From Cercis canadensis (Eukaryota > Streptophyta > Magnoliopsida > Fabales > Fabaceae): 64,000 nt of DNA. The stretch lies in the NCBI GenBank assembly GCA_003255065.1, contig QAOA01000725.1:270340-334339 (forward strand). Reading direction: 5' to 3'. The translations under genes and the position numbers were made by a program. Positions 35,004-47,406 of the stretch are shown here, piece by piece. The notes below the pieces were generated by a model, which was given only the letters and a program-made list of their open reading frames with translations, had not been told where the DNA came from and did not search any database. Numbering within the stretch: the stretch's first letter is position 1; each line of letters starts with the position of its first letter.

Positions 35004-37392
35004 CTAAAATAGAGATAAAGCAATAGAGCAGACAGCTTAATTTTGAATATTTCTGTCTTTTGCACTTCACAGAAACTCAGTTGATAGAGAAAATGGCATA
35101 AAGAAGAGATTATGCACAAAAATCATGGTAATCAGGTAATGTCTTCAATTGCATATATTATTAACCATTGTCATGGAAATAATAAGCCCAAAAGAAAATG
35201 GCCCTAAACACCAAAAGCGAGGCTCAATTTTTTGTCATAACTGTTAATTTAGATTCTTACCTTTACTGATTTAGACATACACAAGAAGTGAGACGGCTAA
35301 GGTAGATAGATGGTGGGGATTGCATTTATATGAAAATGGATTTATTATTAATACTGTCTTGCTTTCAAGTTGCAGGGCTACAAATGAGATGGGATGGGAG
35401 AGTCCATAATTAGGTTGCAGACTACCATTGTCAAAGAGCAAGACAATCTTTATTAGTAGATTTTTAAGGTCATCCTATGGAATCTGCCAAATATAAATGT
35501 TTTCCTGTTGTTTCCTTCCAAATCTCACTTAGAGTCCTATTGTTAACCTAGGCATAACTCTAAGCTCCCCCTATGCAGGGAATCCATAAATGAAAAAAAC
35601 CGATCTAATGCATATGATTAATTTCAATATATTGTGAAGTGCAGAATGAATACATTGTTATAGCAGAAAACACAATTTAACACAAATACCAAACACCTCC
35701 AGTTTTTTTTTCTAAAAGAAAAAGAATAAGGACCAATTAGATTGCTAATTTACTAGAACTTCCTATTTTCATGCTTGATTGAATAAATATCATGAGGTAT
35801 TTATACCAAAATTCTTATTGTTCTCTAGAAGTTCCACAAAAAAGACAGTAATTTTACATAGAACATCTAACAGTCATAACTCAACTATTCCAGAACTCGC
35901 ATACTATTTATGCATGACAAATAGCGAGATTTCTCAAACCAAAGGACCAAGAGAAAAAACCTACCGAAAAATGAGAAGGTGGAAGAAAAGGAACTCTAGT
36001 TTCTGCAATTAGATTAACATTTTCTTTTTGCCTCGGGGGAGGACTAGTGATCTGCTACAACAACTACTCTAGTGTCAACCAGTTTATAATCCATGATAGA
36101 AACAAAAATAAAAATAATCCTTTATTTCTTGACTCAAGTGACAATAGAATGGAAATAAAGTAAACTCAACATCAAAATCTTACATATCAAAAGTAAATCT
36201 GCCTTCTTATCAGTGACCAGAGTAAGCACACAAGCTTCTTTACTCTCACAAAGAAATAAACAATTAAGGTCAGCTTGAATGATAACTTAATCATATATTT
36301 ACATGAACAATTCACACACTGGACTAAGAGTCAACTGCTATTATCAACACAAAGATAGGCCCATGTAAAACCAGCCGACTATAAGAAACTTCTAAATCAT
36401 TCAGTTTATTGATCATATTAAACTCAAATAACTTGCTCTCTTTCTTTATTATTTGCCCTGCTTGAAGGGGGAGAGAAAGGGAATTGACAAATCAGTTCAT
36501 ACCCTAAATCGCCCCTTGCCCAGACAAAGGAATACCAGAATAATTGGCTTCCTCTGCCATGTGTCCAAAAGAAAGAAGTAACTACTAATAGAATGTATGG
36601 CATTCACAAGATAGATGAATCCTGTGAAACACAGACAAAGCAAAATGACCAAGAAGGATATTTTTTCTATTGTCATCACTTAATAAATAGGCCTCCAACA
36701 CCTCCGGGTGAAGATATCATTGAAAAGAAAAGGGAATTTACGATATCGGATTCCTTTTGTGCACTCAACTATAGGCATGACAACTAGTGCAAACCTCATT
36801 CATTGAGTCAAACTCTATACTCACACGAGATTACTTTCAAATTCCATGCCCTCAGTTTCAGGTTACAAAGAGTTCGGCCACAACAGTCATCAGTTTTTCA
36901 CCTACAGTTTCAAATTCAAATCAAATCCAGACCTTATCATTTCAGTACCTGTCTTTTTACTATTATCGCCATCGTCTATTGGTTAGAACTTGCCTTTCAT
37001 CCACCCTTTGCTCAAACACGGCTTGATCATAAGAAGAACTTGCATTATATTAATGCCAGTGACTCCTTACTTACAGCTTAACAAGTCAAAAGAGGCATGG
37101 AAATCCAGAAACATAAGCATAAATAAATGAATCAAAACCTCATATCTCATAGAACTCTACAAGCTAAAAAGATAGCAAAATCTCTAACACCAACTACTCA
37201 TCTATCGACAGTACACCATTTAAACCAGAAGTGCCCTGCTCAGCAGGCAGACAAATAACATGATTAATTGAAGCCTCTTTAAAACATTATAAACCAGTAA
37301 TACTGTCCCAAAAAAAATCGTGGAATTCATAACAAAGCAAACGAATGTGGAAAGATGCTTGCGTTGCTACGTACCTGTGTATCTTCGATCTA
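35004..37392. other. No gene seen; probably LPP-gamma 3' untranslated region/intron and intergenic
   Basis: AT-rich sequence. A strong donor CAG|GTACGT at 37374-37375 (minus strand), 18 bases after the LPP-gamma stop, suggests an intron in its 3' untranslated region running into this interval. Short open frames on both strands have no recognisable content. Confidence 0.5.
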
Positions 37393-38067
37393 TTAGTCAG
37401 ACTTTGAGTTGGAAGCTGCGTTTTTTCTTGCAGTCCTGGAGTTGTCGTACTCAAACTTCAATACATTCCGGATATGGGAAGTATCCTTAACATAAAACTG
37501 CCTTCCAAATGCACTCTCCTCAATAGCCGGAAAGTAACGAAATAGAACAGAATTGACCACCCAAAACCATGATGCCCCAAGAAAAATTCCCAGGATAGCC
37601 CCAGCATAGACCTGAGCAACAGTGTGGTAACCCAAATAGACCCGAGAATACATGGTCAATAATGCCAGAGACCATGTCAGAAAATTGAGGATCAAGTTGT
37701 TCTTGCTATCCCAAAACCCAATTCCTCTACTTGTCAATAGAGTAAAGTAAATGGCAAAGAAAAACATGTACTGAGAGTGACTCGAAGGCCAGCCATGCGA
37801 ATCGCACATCTCGAGCAAAGCACATGTCTCGGGACGAGCTTGTTGAACCGATTTCTTGATGACCTCGTTGACAACTTGAGAAATGAGAAGGCCAAGAGCG
37901 AAGAACATGCCCTGAAGCTCACGACGAAAGATGAAATGAGAAACGAAGCCGCCAAGGCTCATGAAGACTGGAACTAGCGACACCCACGCCAAAAAGTGAC
38001 CCAACTCGTCACCCTTTTGGTATCGAACATGGGTCAGCGTCAAGGACTTCAGCTGCGGCGTTGCCAT
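37393..38067 (-). CDS. LPPG: Lipid phosphate phosphatase gamma / dolichyl-diphosphatase-like, PAP2 family
   Basis: Single coding exon, 224 residues, start ATG within GCCATGG. It matches Arabidopsis LPP-gamma (226 residues) along its whole length, for example THVRYQKGDELGHFLAW, FVSHFIFRRELQG and FYVKDTSHIRNVLKFEYDN. The PAP2 active-site motifs are all present: K71-x6-RP (KKSVQQARP), PSSH at 94-97 and SR-x5-H at 141-148. Four or more membrane segments are apparent (about 24-42, 52-68, 98-112, 126-140, 150-172). The family removes phosphate from lipid phosphates: the plant protein is described as a plastid phosphatidate phosphatase, and close relatives dephosphorylate dolichyl diphosphate in the ER. 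The compartment cannot be told from the sequence. A Mutator-like element begins about 290 bp upstream of the start. The gene looks intact. Confidence 0.96.
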   Translation of the reverse strand: MATPQLKSLTLTHVRYQKGDELGHFLAWVSLVPVFMSLGGFVSHFIFRRELQGMFFALGLLISQVVNEVIKKSVQQARPETCALLEMCDSHGWPSSHSQYMFFFAIYFTLLTSRGIGFWDSKNNLILNFLTWSLALLTMYSRVYLGYHTVAQVYAGAILGIFLGASWFWVVNSVLFRYFPAIEESAFGRQFYVKDTSHIRNVLKFEYDNSRTARKNAASNSKSD

Positions 38068-38354
38068 GGCGCAGCAGATCAGAAAATCTTACCGATTTCT
38101 GATACTCTGGGAGCTTGTTTTGTTTGTAATTTAATATAATATGTGGGACTGATTAGATCTAGGATAATAGACGCTCTTTTGACAATTGAAAGAATCAAGA
38201 AACTGGAATCAATTGGTAATTAAAGGAAAATTGGCACACAAACGAATCGTGTAGAAATTCTGTAGACTGAAGAAGGATCAGGCTCTACTCGGCGTTTGTT
38301 GAAACTCCAAAACAGAAACCAATCAACGGAACAAGTGATAGATAGTGAAGCATG

Positions 38355-39853
38355 GCCCATAAAAAGACTAAAACCCTATTTTAGTCCCTTATTTATTTAG
38401 AAGTTATCAATGTAGTCCCTCGATGCAAAGTCAAATTAATTTAGTCCCTTAATTAATAATTTTGTTTTAATGTGATCCTTCTGTCCATCTATCAGACTAT
38501 CACTAAGTTTACTAATAGAATGGATGATGTGGCCAGTTAAAAATAGCGTGGCATTGTTAATTGTTCTCTGTTCTCTCTCTCTCACTACTCTCGCTGCTCT
38601 CCCCTCCATCTCTGTCGCACTCTTCCTTTCTCTCTTCTCTGTTCTCTCATTTACCAAAATCAGACACAAAGATTCAAAGGAATCTCACATTTCCTTCGTT
38701 TCTCTTCCAATTTTATTCTCAGACCTTCTTCTTTCCTCTCCGCTGCTGTCTCCATGTGCAAATGTGTCTTGTGCTTTTTCTTTTGACACCACGATGGCGC
38801 TCTCTCCCCACCGCAAAGTGATTCCCTCTAGACCCTTTTAGTCATTCGAGCGCTATAATGTCAGAGGTCCTAGACTCTTTAACACTTCTAATTTTTCATT
38901 TTCTGTTTGATTTTAGTTGAGGGTTTATGACTTTTTTAGTTGTTCATTTTTGCTTCTCTCATTTTCTGTTTTACCTTTGTGCTCCGGTGCATGCATTTTC
39001 TTTTCTATCTGTTATGTTTCTCAAAAATGCAGGAATGAACCAAAGGAAAAGAGGGGGAAGGGGGTGAAACATATTTTGCTTCTGGTATTGAGCTCAAATT
39101 AAGTTGTAATCCATTTCATTTGGAAATAATGCAATATTCTGCTGATGGATTTTGAGCTCCTTGCTTTCATTTTCTCAGCTACCAAACGGTCCACCGGGGA
39201 TGTATCATTTAGTACTGAAAGGCAACTTCTTTGAAAGCATTCGTTGGTTCAAATGGGAAAGGGTCGTGGGAAACGGCTTCTTAGCTTATAATCAGAATCC
39301 TTACAAAAAATGTTTGCTGTGAATGGTATATGTGCCGTTTTTATTTCTGGTTTCTATGCCGCTGGGGAATTTTATTGAAAGTAGAATACTCGTAGTTGAG
39401 AGTCTTTTTTTGGGTAAAATTTCACCGTTGACTATTGAGTAACGTAGACATGCAAATAAGTTAAGGAGAGAAGAATAGAAAGGAAGAGTGCGATAGAGAT
39501 GGAGGGAAAGCAGAGCGAGTAGTATGAGAGAGAACAGAGAACAACAGGAAAGAGAGAGAGAGAGAGATTTTTCGGAGAAGGGAAGAGGGTTTTTTCTATT
39601 AAAACCAAACCGGAGTCGTTTTGGGGCTGAAATTAAGTGGTTTGTCCACTTAGGCATCCATCACGGCAATTAACAAGCCATGTCACTTTTAATTGGCCAC
39701 ATCATCCATTTTGTTAATGGACTTAACGGTAGATGGACAAAAGTTGAAGCAAAATTGTATATTAAGAGACAAAATTTATTTGATTTTTACACGGAGGAAC
39801 TATATCGATAATGCCTATATAAATGAGGGACTAAAATAAAGTTTTTGTGCCAA
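38355..39853. mobile_element. Non-autonomous element with long terminal inverted repeats (Mutator-like)
   Basis: The left arm 38355-38640 and the right arm 39430-39853 are inverted copies. Shared words include TATTTTAGTCCCT at the tips, TGGATGATGTGGCCA, TTGTTCTCTGTTCTCTCTC and CCATCTCT(G/A)TCGCACTCTTCC. Arms this long (over 200 bp) around a short interior are typical of Mutator-like elements. The interior (about 38640-39430) has no recognisable transposase or captured gene. The right arm has an insertion relative to the left (about 39560-39650). The element sits just upstream of LPP-gamma and between it and ICR. Confidence 0.65.
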
Positions 39854-39967
39854 AAAAAAAAAGTCCCCAGAACAACAGCCAGGGACTACGAGTTACACGT
39901 GGGTACTTGAATTTTTTTAATTTATTTTAAGGACTGACTAAAAAAATTGTTATTTTTTATAAATTTG

Positions 39968-40048
39968 TGTAATTTTTTTTAAAAAAAATCGGTAATTTTA
40001 AATTCAANTGTAATTTTTAAAAAAAAAAATCGGTAATTTTAAATTCAA
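39968..40048. repeat. Direct repeat (40 bp) either side of single N at 40008
   Basis: 39968-40007 and 40009-40048 are nearly the same 40-bp AT-rich sequence (ends CGGTAATTTTAAATTCAA). It is probably another unmerged contig overlap. Confidence 0.8.
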
Positions 40049-40309
40049 AACACTATTACACAATTTATAAAAAAAAATTACAAATGTTGACAGTTGTTAT
40101 TGTACAAAAATAGCTCAACTTGTTCACAGTTGTACAGTAGAAGTTCACCAGAATTTCTGAAGCCCAACACATGCCAAATTGTTGCTACTTTGATACCAGT
40201 GGGCATATTCATTACCCACCTTGTTTACTAAACTAAACTTCACCATAATAACAGAAGAAAACAAAAGAAATCAACAATAAAATTGAATCGAAAAAAGAAG
40301 GCATGTAAT

Positions 40310-40803
40310 ATGTCTAATACATAATGGACAATTTCATCACGCAAGGAAAGATTAAAGATATTTGTCTCAAGTAACAAGATAAAAACACCCCTTTTCCTGG
40401 GTCACTGCCCTTTCCATCCGTATGATCTTCCCAGCGATGTGATGACATGAAAACAGACAGATTGGTAAAGACGAAAAAAAAACATCGACATGTAGGTCCA
40501 TAAACACTCACTGCACCACTTGAAAGCTGAAGCGAGAAGCAGGTTAAGGAATCTTCAGCACTTTCCACGTACCTACATAATATTTCGCAACATGATCTTT
40601 CTTAACGCAGATTTCCCATGAAATTGCTCTAATATTCGTGAGACGCCCTAATAATACCTGAAAATAAAAAAAAAACAAATAACAAGTGACATGAAACAAC
40701 ACATAAAATTAAATAAATTTAATTCAATTTAAAAAAAAAAAAATCATTTTGTCAACATGTTCACCAGTATGGAATGAGTCTCTACCAGCGATACATCTAT
40801 CCG
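40310..40803 (-). other. Probable 3' untranslated region of the ICR gene
   Basis: Minus-strand sequence after the stop. A possible acceptor (TTTTCAG|GTATTATT near 40660) hints at a spliced untranslated exon. A short open frame at 40314-40568 has no recognisable content. There is no other gene before the Mutator-like element. Confidence 0.4.
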
Positions 40804-43803
40804 CTAATGATTCTTCTTCCATAACACTCCAATTTTCTTCAACATGTTTGTATTTTTCTTCTTGGGTGATTCATCATCTGTTTCTTCTGAATAAGGTGAA
40901 TTCATCTTGCCAGTTATAGAGTTATAGCTGCTGTCAAGTGAAGTTGTTCTCCCAACAAATTTCCCATTATTCCCAGTAGAAAGCATAGAAGCAGCAGCCT
41001 CAGCTGCCTTTCTCCACTGATCTGACTGCACCTTCAATCTCCTTAATTCAGCCTCCAATTCTGAATTTGCAGCCTGTGCAGCATCTAGCTGCTCGGTCAC
41101 CCGTGCTACTCGTCTGTTACTTTTATCAGCTTCTTCTGTTATATAGCCAAGTTTCATCAAAGCCTCTCGCTCTGCAGCCCTTGCTGCTTCAGCTGAAGCA
41201 AGAGCCTCATCACTAATATTATTCTTCTCCATTTCCCCCTTCTGAACCTCCATCTTTAGGGTGCTGTTTTCCTCACTTATATTTTGCAACTCTGTCTCTT
41301 TGTCCAATAATTTTTCCTTCAACTCTGCTATATCAGCATCCAATTCCTTGAGCTCCGTCACAAGTTGGGATTCTCTTTCAGAAGGTTGGTTTTGCGTGAT
41401 CTTTAAATTAAGCCCCTCGTTCTCCTCTGATATACTCCGCAACAGAGATTCCTTGTTCATCAGGCTTGCCCTTAGCTCTTCAATATCAGCTTTAGCTCTC
41501 CTCAAATCCTCACATAATTCAGCCTCTCTCTGACAAGATTCTGATTTTGTACGTTCCAGTAATTCATAAGCACTTCTAATCTGCAATGTGCTCTGGATAT
41601 ATTCCTCTTGGTACCTTACCTCAGCCATCTCTAACGCAGATTTTAGTTGCCCAACTTCAGATTTGGCAGAAACAAGCTCAGCTTTGAGCTGGTTTATCTC
41701 CTCAACGTCTCCATTTCCCCGTGCAAGTCCGGTTTCATTGGTCGTACCTAACATATTTTTGTTACCACTACTAACCAGATCAGCCTGGAGATTGCTCACA
41801 AGCCCCTCCAATGATTTTACCTGAGATCGTGATTGCTCCAACTCTAAAGCTATGGATTTGTAAGCTTCCATGGCTTTCATACCATCTGACCGGAGTGCTT
41901 CCACAGTGTTATTTGCCACTTCCAATTGCATTTGAGTTTTTCCTACTACTTCCAAGGCCCGGGATTCAGATTCTTTCCAATCACTTATTTCATTTTTCAG
42001 CTTTTCCACTAAGAAGAGAGTTTCATTAAGCTCCATTCTCAAGTCCTGAATCTCAGCATGAGCTGACTCTGCAATGTTAGTCTGAGTAGCTTCAGACTCA
42101 GACACCATTTCCAGTTGAATTCTGAGTTTCTGGATTTCATTCATAGCAGAACCCAAAGCAGTTGAATCCATTGAGTGCTGCTTCTGAACAGCCTCTAGTT
42201 CAGATTGCCATGCTCGATCTCGATCCTGGGAAATTTTACTGAGTTCTTGAAGCCGTTCTTCCTCAGAAGCAGAAATCTCCAAAAGCTGCTGTTGGGATTC
42301 CTCAAGCTTTTCTGACATGGCTAAAAGCTGCTTCTTTGCCTCTTCAGCCTCCTGTTGGGCTTTTTTCTTCCATGACTCAGATGAGTTCAGTTGGTCTCTA
42401 GCTTTCTTCAGATCTTCTTGGAGCTGAGCAAGCTGTGACTCCAATTCCTGGACTCTACCAGGTCGCTTCTTCTAGAGCCAGAAGATAAAGGAGAGAATAT
42501 AGAGTAAATCAAACATTGGCAATGCTTAAAAAAACAAATTATTTTAAATATATGAATGAACAACTTGAGATTACCAATAACCATGAGGTAAAACATAATA
42601 AACGAAGCCTACCTCAGACATTGGACTTCGTGGTGACCTACGTTCAATGACTTTTGGACTCCTATCTTTTGGAGTCTTACTTGCTGGGTTTGGAGAGGAT
42701 GAGACAGAGCCATTATCAGAACCTGGTGTCTTAAGCTGACGAGCAGTTCGAGGGGTTGCAGGAGATTTCCTTTGGGGCACCAGTCACATGCCAATTAGTT
42801 TCAACATGTAGGATCAGGATTAAAAACTATCTTGAGATAACATAGTAAGGTACTCAACTGAAATCTCAGAATTAATCAATTGGCGAGAGTTAATACAAAT
42901 ATGTCTTCACTAGATGCAGCCATATCTTTAGTCTCCATGGTTCAATTACAAGTGCCTCTCTTCTAAGGACATGCCAGTAACATATAATCCGATATAGTTA
43001 TTTTCTCCACATGAATATTCAAGTTAACTCCAAATTAACAGATGGATATGTAATATTGTTAAGACGTTGCAATATTTGAATTCACCAAATATTGACAGCA
43101 AGGTCTGATAGTCAAAGAAAAGAAAAGAAAAGGAGCTTCCATATGCATATGTTTTACACTTGCTGTTACAGAAATACTAATAGTTTCACATTTTAACAGT
43201 AGCACAGATTTCATATATAATTTACATAATTCACAAATAATTCTTTTTTCCTTTCTGTGTTGTTTGAGTTAAATAAAATCTAGAAGTTATTTATATAATT
43301 CAAGCCAAGTGATAACAGTTGCCAACTTTGGTAATTGACGCTAAAACTTTAGACCATTAAATCATACTGAGAAGAGGCAAGAAGATAACGTGCTGCCTCA
43401 AGCACCTTAAAAACTCAGTGAAATTCATTGGAGAATCCCTTTTCAAATTTTCAGATCAGAATCTCTACATCAGAAAAATATTACTGTTTTCTCCAAAGAA
43501 CATGGTAATCTTTTCTAGAATATGCTAGCCTTGCCTACATAAAGAGGGGAACAAAGGTCATTTTAAAAACTCATATATGAATAGCATCTGCTAGTTATCT
43601 TATTCATCCAAAACCAAGTTTTATACTATATAATTTATCCCACATTTGAAACCCTGAAATATTTATATGTTGATACCTACAATTAATTTCTAAAGATCAG
43701 AGAAGTTTCCCAGAGAACCAAAAGTTATTTAAGATAGCATAAAAATGGACTGCTGCAAAAGGGCTAAAGGATGACAATCTTACCTTGCTTTTGGTGTCTG
43801 CAT
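40804..43803 (-). CDS. ICR3: Interactor of constitutive active ROPs (ICR/RIP family, ICR3-like)
   Basis: Three coding exons, complement of 40804-42471, 42613-42769 and 43784-43803, give 614 residues. Exon 1 has only 20 coding bases (MQTPKA plus two bases of an Arg codon). Exon 2 continues [18 protein letters not shown], and exon 3 starts [20 protein letters not shown]. Most of the protein is one long coiled coil rich in Glu, Lys and Leu. Near the C terminus is [13 protein letters not shown], the family motif required for ROP GTPase binding. The protein ends in a basic tail, [13 protein letters not shown] proteins are plant scaffolds that bind active ROPs and act in polarity, trafficking and cortical microtubule patterning. 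The paralogue is uncertain (ICR2, ICR3 or ICR5), with ICR3 fitting best by tail and start. The exon 2 acceptor (CAAAG|G) is inferred from frame. The gene looks intact. Confidence 0.93.
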
Positions 43804-45400
43804 ATTTTACTCTCTCAAGTGATAGAAAGACAAAATAAACGACCTCTCCTTTAAAGCCCCTGACCCACAGTACCTGCAATATAAATCTGAATAAGAAACA
43901 ACATGAAAAGAAATCTCATTTATAAGTATGAGAAGTAATAATTCAGAGTGGATGACCACCTCGGATCAGAATTCAACGAAAAAACCTAACAAACAAACCG
44001 CACATAATCCCTTCAAAGAAACTCCACGTAAACTAACTCCACTACCACCTACCAAATCCAAAACAGAGATAAATAAATTAATTAAAATTAAGAAAATGTT
44101 ACACCAAACTAGTCAATAAATTATCATCAAGGAAACCATCTTCCAACTTTTTAAATTTTCTTTTCCACCTTTCCTCCCTTCTACTCTAGAACTGTACCAT
44201 ACTACTATAATACACTTTCCTGGATCAACTGCAAACTACAATAATAACCCCGCTACCACCACCTTCTTTGACTAATCAATGCTGTACGAATACGTTATTC
44301 TCCAAATTCATCATGTGGTCCAGAAAACACCATAATTTCACACCTCTTCGATGTTTTAGAGTTTCAGAAAGACAAAGCAGAACCAAGATACTGCTTTGCA
44401 ACGTAAACCCACAAACGTGTTGCTCATAGTAAATTTTCAAATTCCGTGCCAAGCCTTTTCAAATGGAAGAATCCAAGTTAAGCTCACAAAAGTAGGAACA
44501 GATTTTATGTCCTTTTTTCCTTGGTGTGGTGAGTTAGAGTGAAACTCCAGTTGAAATTAAAAATTCTAAAAAAAAAANAAAAAAAAAAAAAAAAAAAACA
44601 TATTTAAGGAGAAGTGACGAAAGAAAAAGGGGGCAATTTCCGTGCAGCAGAAACCCAGATCTACATGCAGTGTGAGACCAAATTACTGATCCAAAGGAAT
44701 AATAAAATAAACACCTTAAACAGAGAAAGCACTAGCAGAGCTTCTAGTTCAGTAAACACTAGTCCACATGAGAAAGAAAAAGAAACATCAAAATGTTGGG
44801 TCAAAGAGAGAATGTTCCAACACATTTTCAAAAGAAAAGCAAAATTAAACACCGAGTTTATAGCCTTTAAGAAATACATCAATACCAGAGAGTAGTATCC
44901 AATGCAAACAGCATCCAAGCTAGTCTTCATTTTCCTTCAAAACACAAACTTACCAGAAAATGACAGGTTTCCCTGGAGAAAATTGGGAAGCATCACAAGG
45001 AGGAGGGGAAAAAAAGGGCCCCCCCGGGGAATCACATCCGAAAACCAATATTTAATAAAACAACAACTCCAGTGAAAACTCTAAAGTGTGAACTGTAAAC
45101 TCTAGCAAAAGAAAAAAGTTCAGATTTTGTTGAAAAAAGCTTAGTACACTCAGAGAAGGAATGGAGAAAAAGGACGAACCAACGAGAAAGGCCAAAGTTG
45201 TAGAACACAGTAACGAAACAGAGTAATGGCGGTTCTTACACGAAGGACCCTGTAGGTGGCCTGGCCTTAGTCTCCAATGTCTGAACCCTAACGAAGCGTG
45301 GTTTTGCGAAGGGAAGAAAAGGGTCAATGGTGGATGGTTAACATTGGTAGGCTGGTGGCTGGAGCTTTCTTCAGCTGTCTTCTGCGCTCAGTTCCCGAGT
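43804..45400 (-). promoter_or_regulatory. 5' untranslated exons, leader intron and promoter region of ICR
   Basis: The untranslated part of exon 1 begins at 43873 after the acceptor TTGCAG. A donor CGT|GTAAGA at 45240 fits a first non-coding exon at about 45240-45380, making a leader intron of about 1.37 kb (43874-45239). This is inferred from splice-site quality. The promoter would lie above 45400. A single N at 44578 interrupts a poly-A run. Small open frames inside the intron are not genes. Confidence 0.5.
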
Positions 45401-46429
45401 CTCTCTCTCCTTCTCTGTCATTGTATTTTTTTTGTCAGTGGACGGAGTAACAGGCAACAGCAAAAATACGTCTCAAACAAAGACATTATCAATCTCACGC
45501 TCTTTTTCTTTTGCGCGCTAGGCCACGCTCCTGTTTTCATGGGACCTACACTCCCTTGTTTCTTGCGACGGGGTGTGGCAACTTGGTAAGTGTCCAAGTC
45601 CCGACTATCCACTTCTAACCTTAACTTTTTTAAATTAGTTTTTAATAACAAAAAATATGATATTTGTCTTATTGAAGTCATTTTATATGGTAAAAATTTT
45701 ATGTATGATATTATATTGTTCTTGATATATAAAAAAAAAATTATTGTTAATATAAGTGTGTTTTAACTGAGTCTAAATAAATGTAATTTATAGGCCAAAA
45801 AATAAATTATTTGTAATTTCTTTATGTCAAGCTTAATAAAAAAAAAATTATAACCTTGAGCACTCAAAACAACAACAAAAAAAATGGTATACTTCCTTTT
45901 AACAACAAAAATAAAAGAACATATTCTCTCGGAACAATTAAACAACATTTACTGCTTAATGCTGATATCACTAATGCTAGCATGGTGAAACTGCTTCCAA
46001 CTTTAAAGTTTGTTCATCAACTCTTCTTTCAAGTTCTATTTTTTTTAATTATAAAATGATTTTGCCTTGATTTTGATTGTCTATTAATTTTTGCTCTTAG
46101 TTCAATCTTTTTCGGTCTTTTTCTTTCTTGGCAATTAAGTCCCTTATTCTCTTCAATTTGCTTCAAAGTTATCCCAATACAAGTTGTTTGTAAAAATATT
46201 GTTTCCTTTGAGCAACATTTCCTTACATAAACATGATGAAAATATTCAAACCTTTTTATATGATATGTTGATAGCATAATAATCAAGCCCACCTTGTCCA
46301 ATTAATAATTTTTTTAAGACAAATATTAAAAGAAATAATAAGAGTGAGAAAATTGAACTCTCTTGGTTAGTTTTCACACACTCAAGTGCTCCCCACAAGG
46401 GCGAGATATAGTCATGTTACTTAGCAACA
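45401..46429. other. Intergenic; no gene seen
   Basis: AT-rich sequence between the ICR promoter and the kinase-carrying inverted-repeat element. Short frames here have no recognisable content. Confidence 0.6.
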
Positions 46430-46650
46430 TGACCAGGTCATGTTACTGAAATCTTAGTCCTCTATTTTAATTTAACATTCATCTACGGTTTTTGTTGTGC
46501 CACCTCACCTTTTTATAAAAAAAAAATTTCTCCCTCTGCGAGTGTTCTTCCTCTCCCCCGTGCATTCTTCATCTTAGATTTTTTCTCCCTCATTTCCTCT
46601 TTCTCTTCCACCTTCGACTATGGATTTTTCATCATCTAGTGCAATACAAA

Positions 46651-46983
46651 ATGAATCTTGCCTCTTTTTCTGCAATATCTTTTATGTCCTTCACTCCTAA
46701 AACTTGGTTTAACCCCTCCATTAGAAACGAACCCAACTACAAGACCTATTGCCTTCCGAAACGAGTCAACTCGGACCCAACAAGTGAACCAAAATCACAA
46801 CTACAAGAGTTGTTGGCTTGTGTGGAAGAAGGCATTTTGTCCCTTGTAATTGCATTAATGTCGTTACTGTTTGTTGTTTCTGTTGCCACTGCAATTTTCT
46901 GTAACAAAAAGGTTGAAATCGTCAGCTATAGAGGAACCCTTTTCCTTCACAATCAACTTAGCAAACAAAAGCAAATAACTTAG
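46651..46983 (+). other. Small membrane-segment reading frame inside the Pack-MULE-like element
   Basis: 110 codons from ATG to TAG. It has an N-terminal Ser/Phe-rich part, a polar middle (SDPTSEPKSQLQELLACVEE) and one clear membrane segment (LVIALMSLLFVVSVATAIFC) near residues 68-88. I do not recognise it. It may be a captured exon of another host gene. Expression is unknown. Confidence 0.35.
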
Positions 46984-47187
46984 ATTTCAATTCAATGCAA
47001 TAATCAAAAAAGCAAAAAAAATCAAAACTTGCGATGCAACTCCAACATAAAATCAAAACGTGCAACCTTAGTAAAATTTGACCATTTTCTATCATTAACA
47101 ATACCATATGTCCCGGTGATTCCAACTATAACAAAAAATGTCAATTTTTGAAGACTTGCGATTATGTGTCTAGAGCAAGCAAAGGAA

Positions 47188-47406
47188 TTACCTTGTAATC
47201 AAAAGGTGAATTTCGTTACAAAATGACTTGGTGGAGAAAGCTTTTCCAGCGGCGGCGGTGGTGTGGTGCTTATGGAGGTACTTCACGGCGACAATTTGGC
47301 CATCGTAGAGCTGAGCCAAGTACACTGAGTCAAACCCGCCATCCCCAATTTTGCGCTTCATATCAAAATTATTGGCAGAAGTTTGCAACTCTTCAAATGT
47401 GAACAT
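47188..47406 (-). pseudogene. LRK10L-type receptor kinase N-lobe fragment (copy 1)
   Basis: A 72-codon minus-strand frame covers only the start of a protein kinase: MFTFEELQTSANNFDMKRKI, the glycine loop GDGGFDSVYLAQL, the catalytic-lysine strand IVAVKYLHKHH, and GKAFSTKSFCNEIHLL. It fits the LRK10L/WAK-like group (compare KIGDGGFGSVYLGQL, KAFSMKSFCNEILIL). The glycine loop has D for the third G. Everything after the alpha-C helix is missing, so it cannot be an active kinase. A donor-like AAG|GTAATT remains at the end, as if genomic DNA including an exon edge was captured. The ATG lies just inside the element's inverted repeat. Confidence 0.82.

Noticed and set aside
36497-37081. Several 60-90 codon frames on both strands
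   Set aside because: Low-complexity or random composition in probable intron or intergenic DNA, with no homologous motif.
41261-42029. Plus-strand frames opposite the ICR gene
   Set aside because: They are antisense shadows of the long coiled-coil exon, which is clearly coding on the minus strand.
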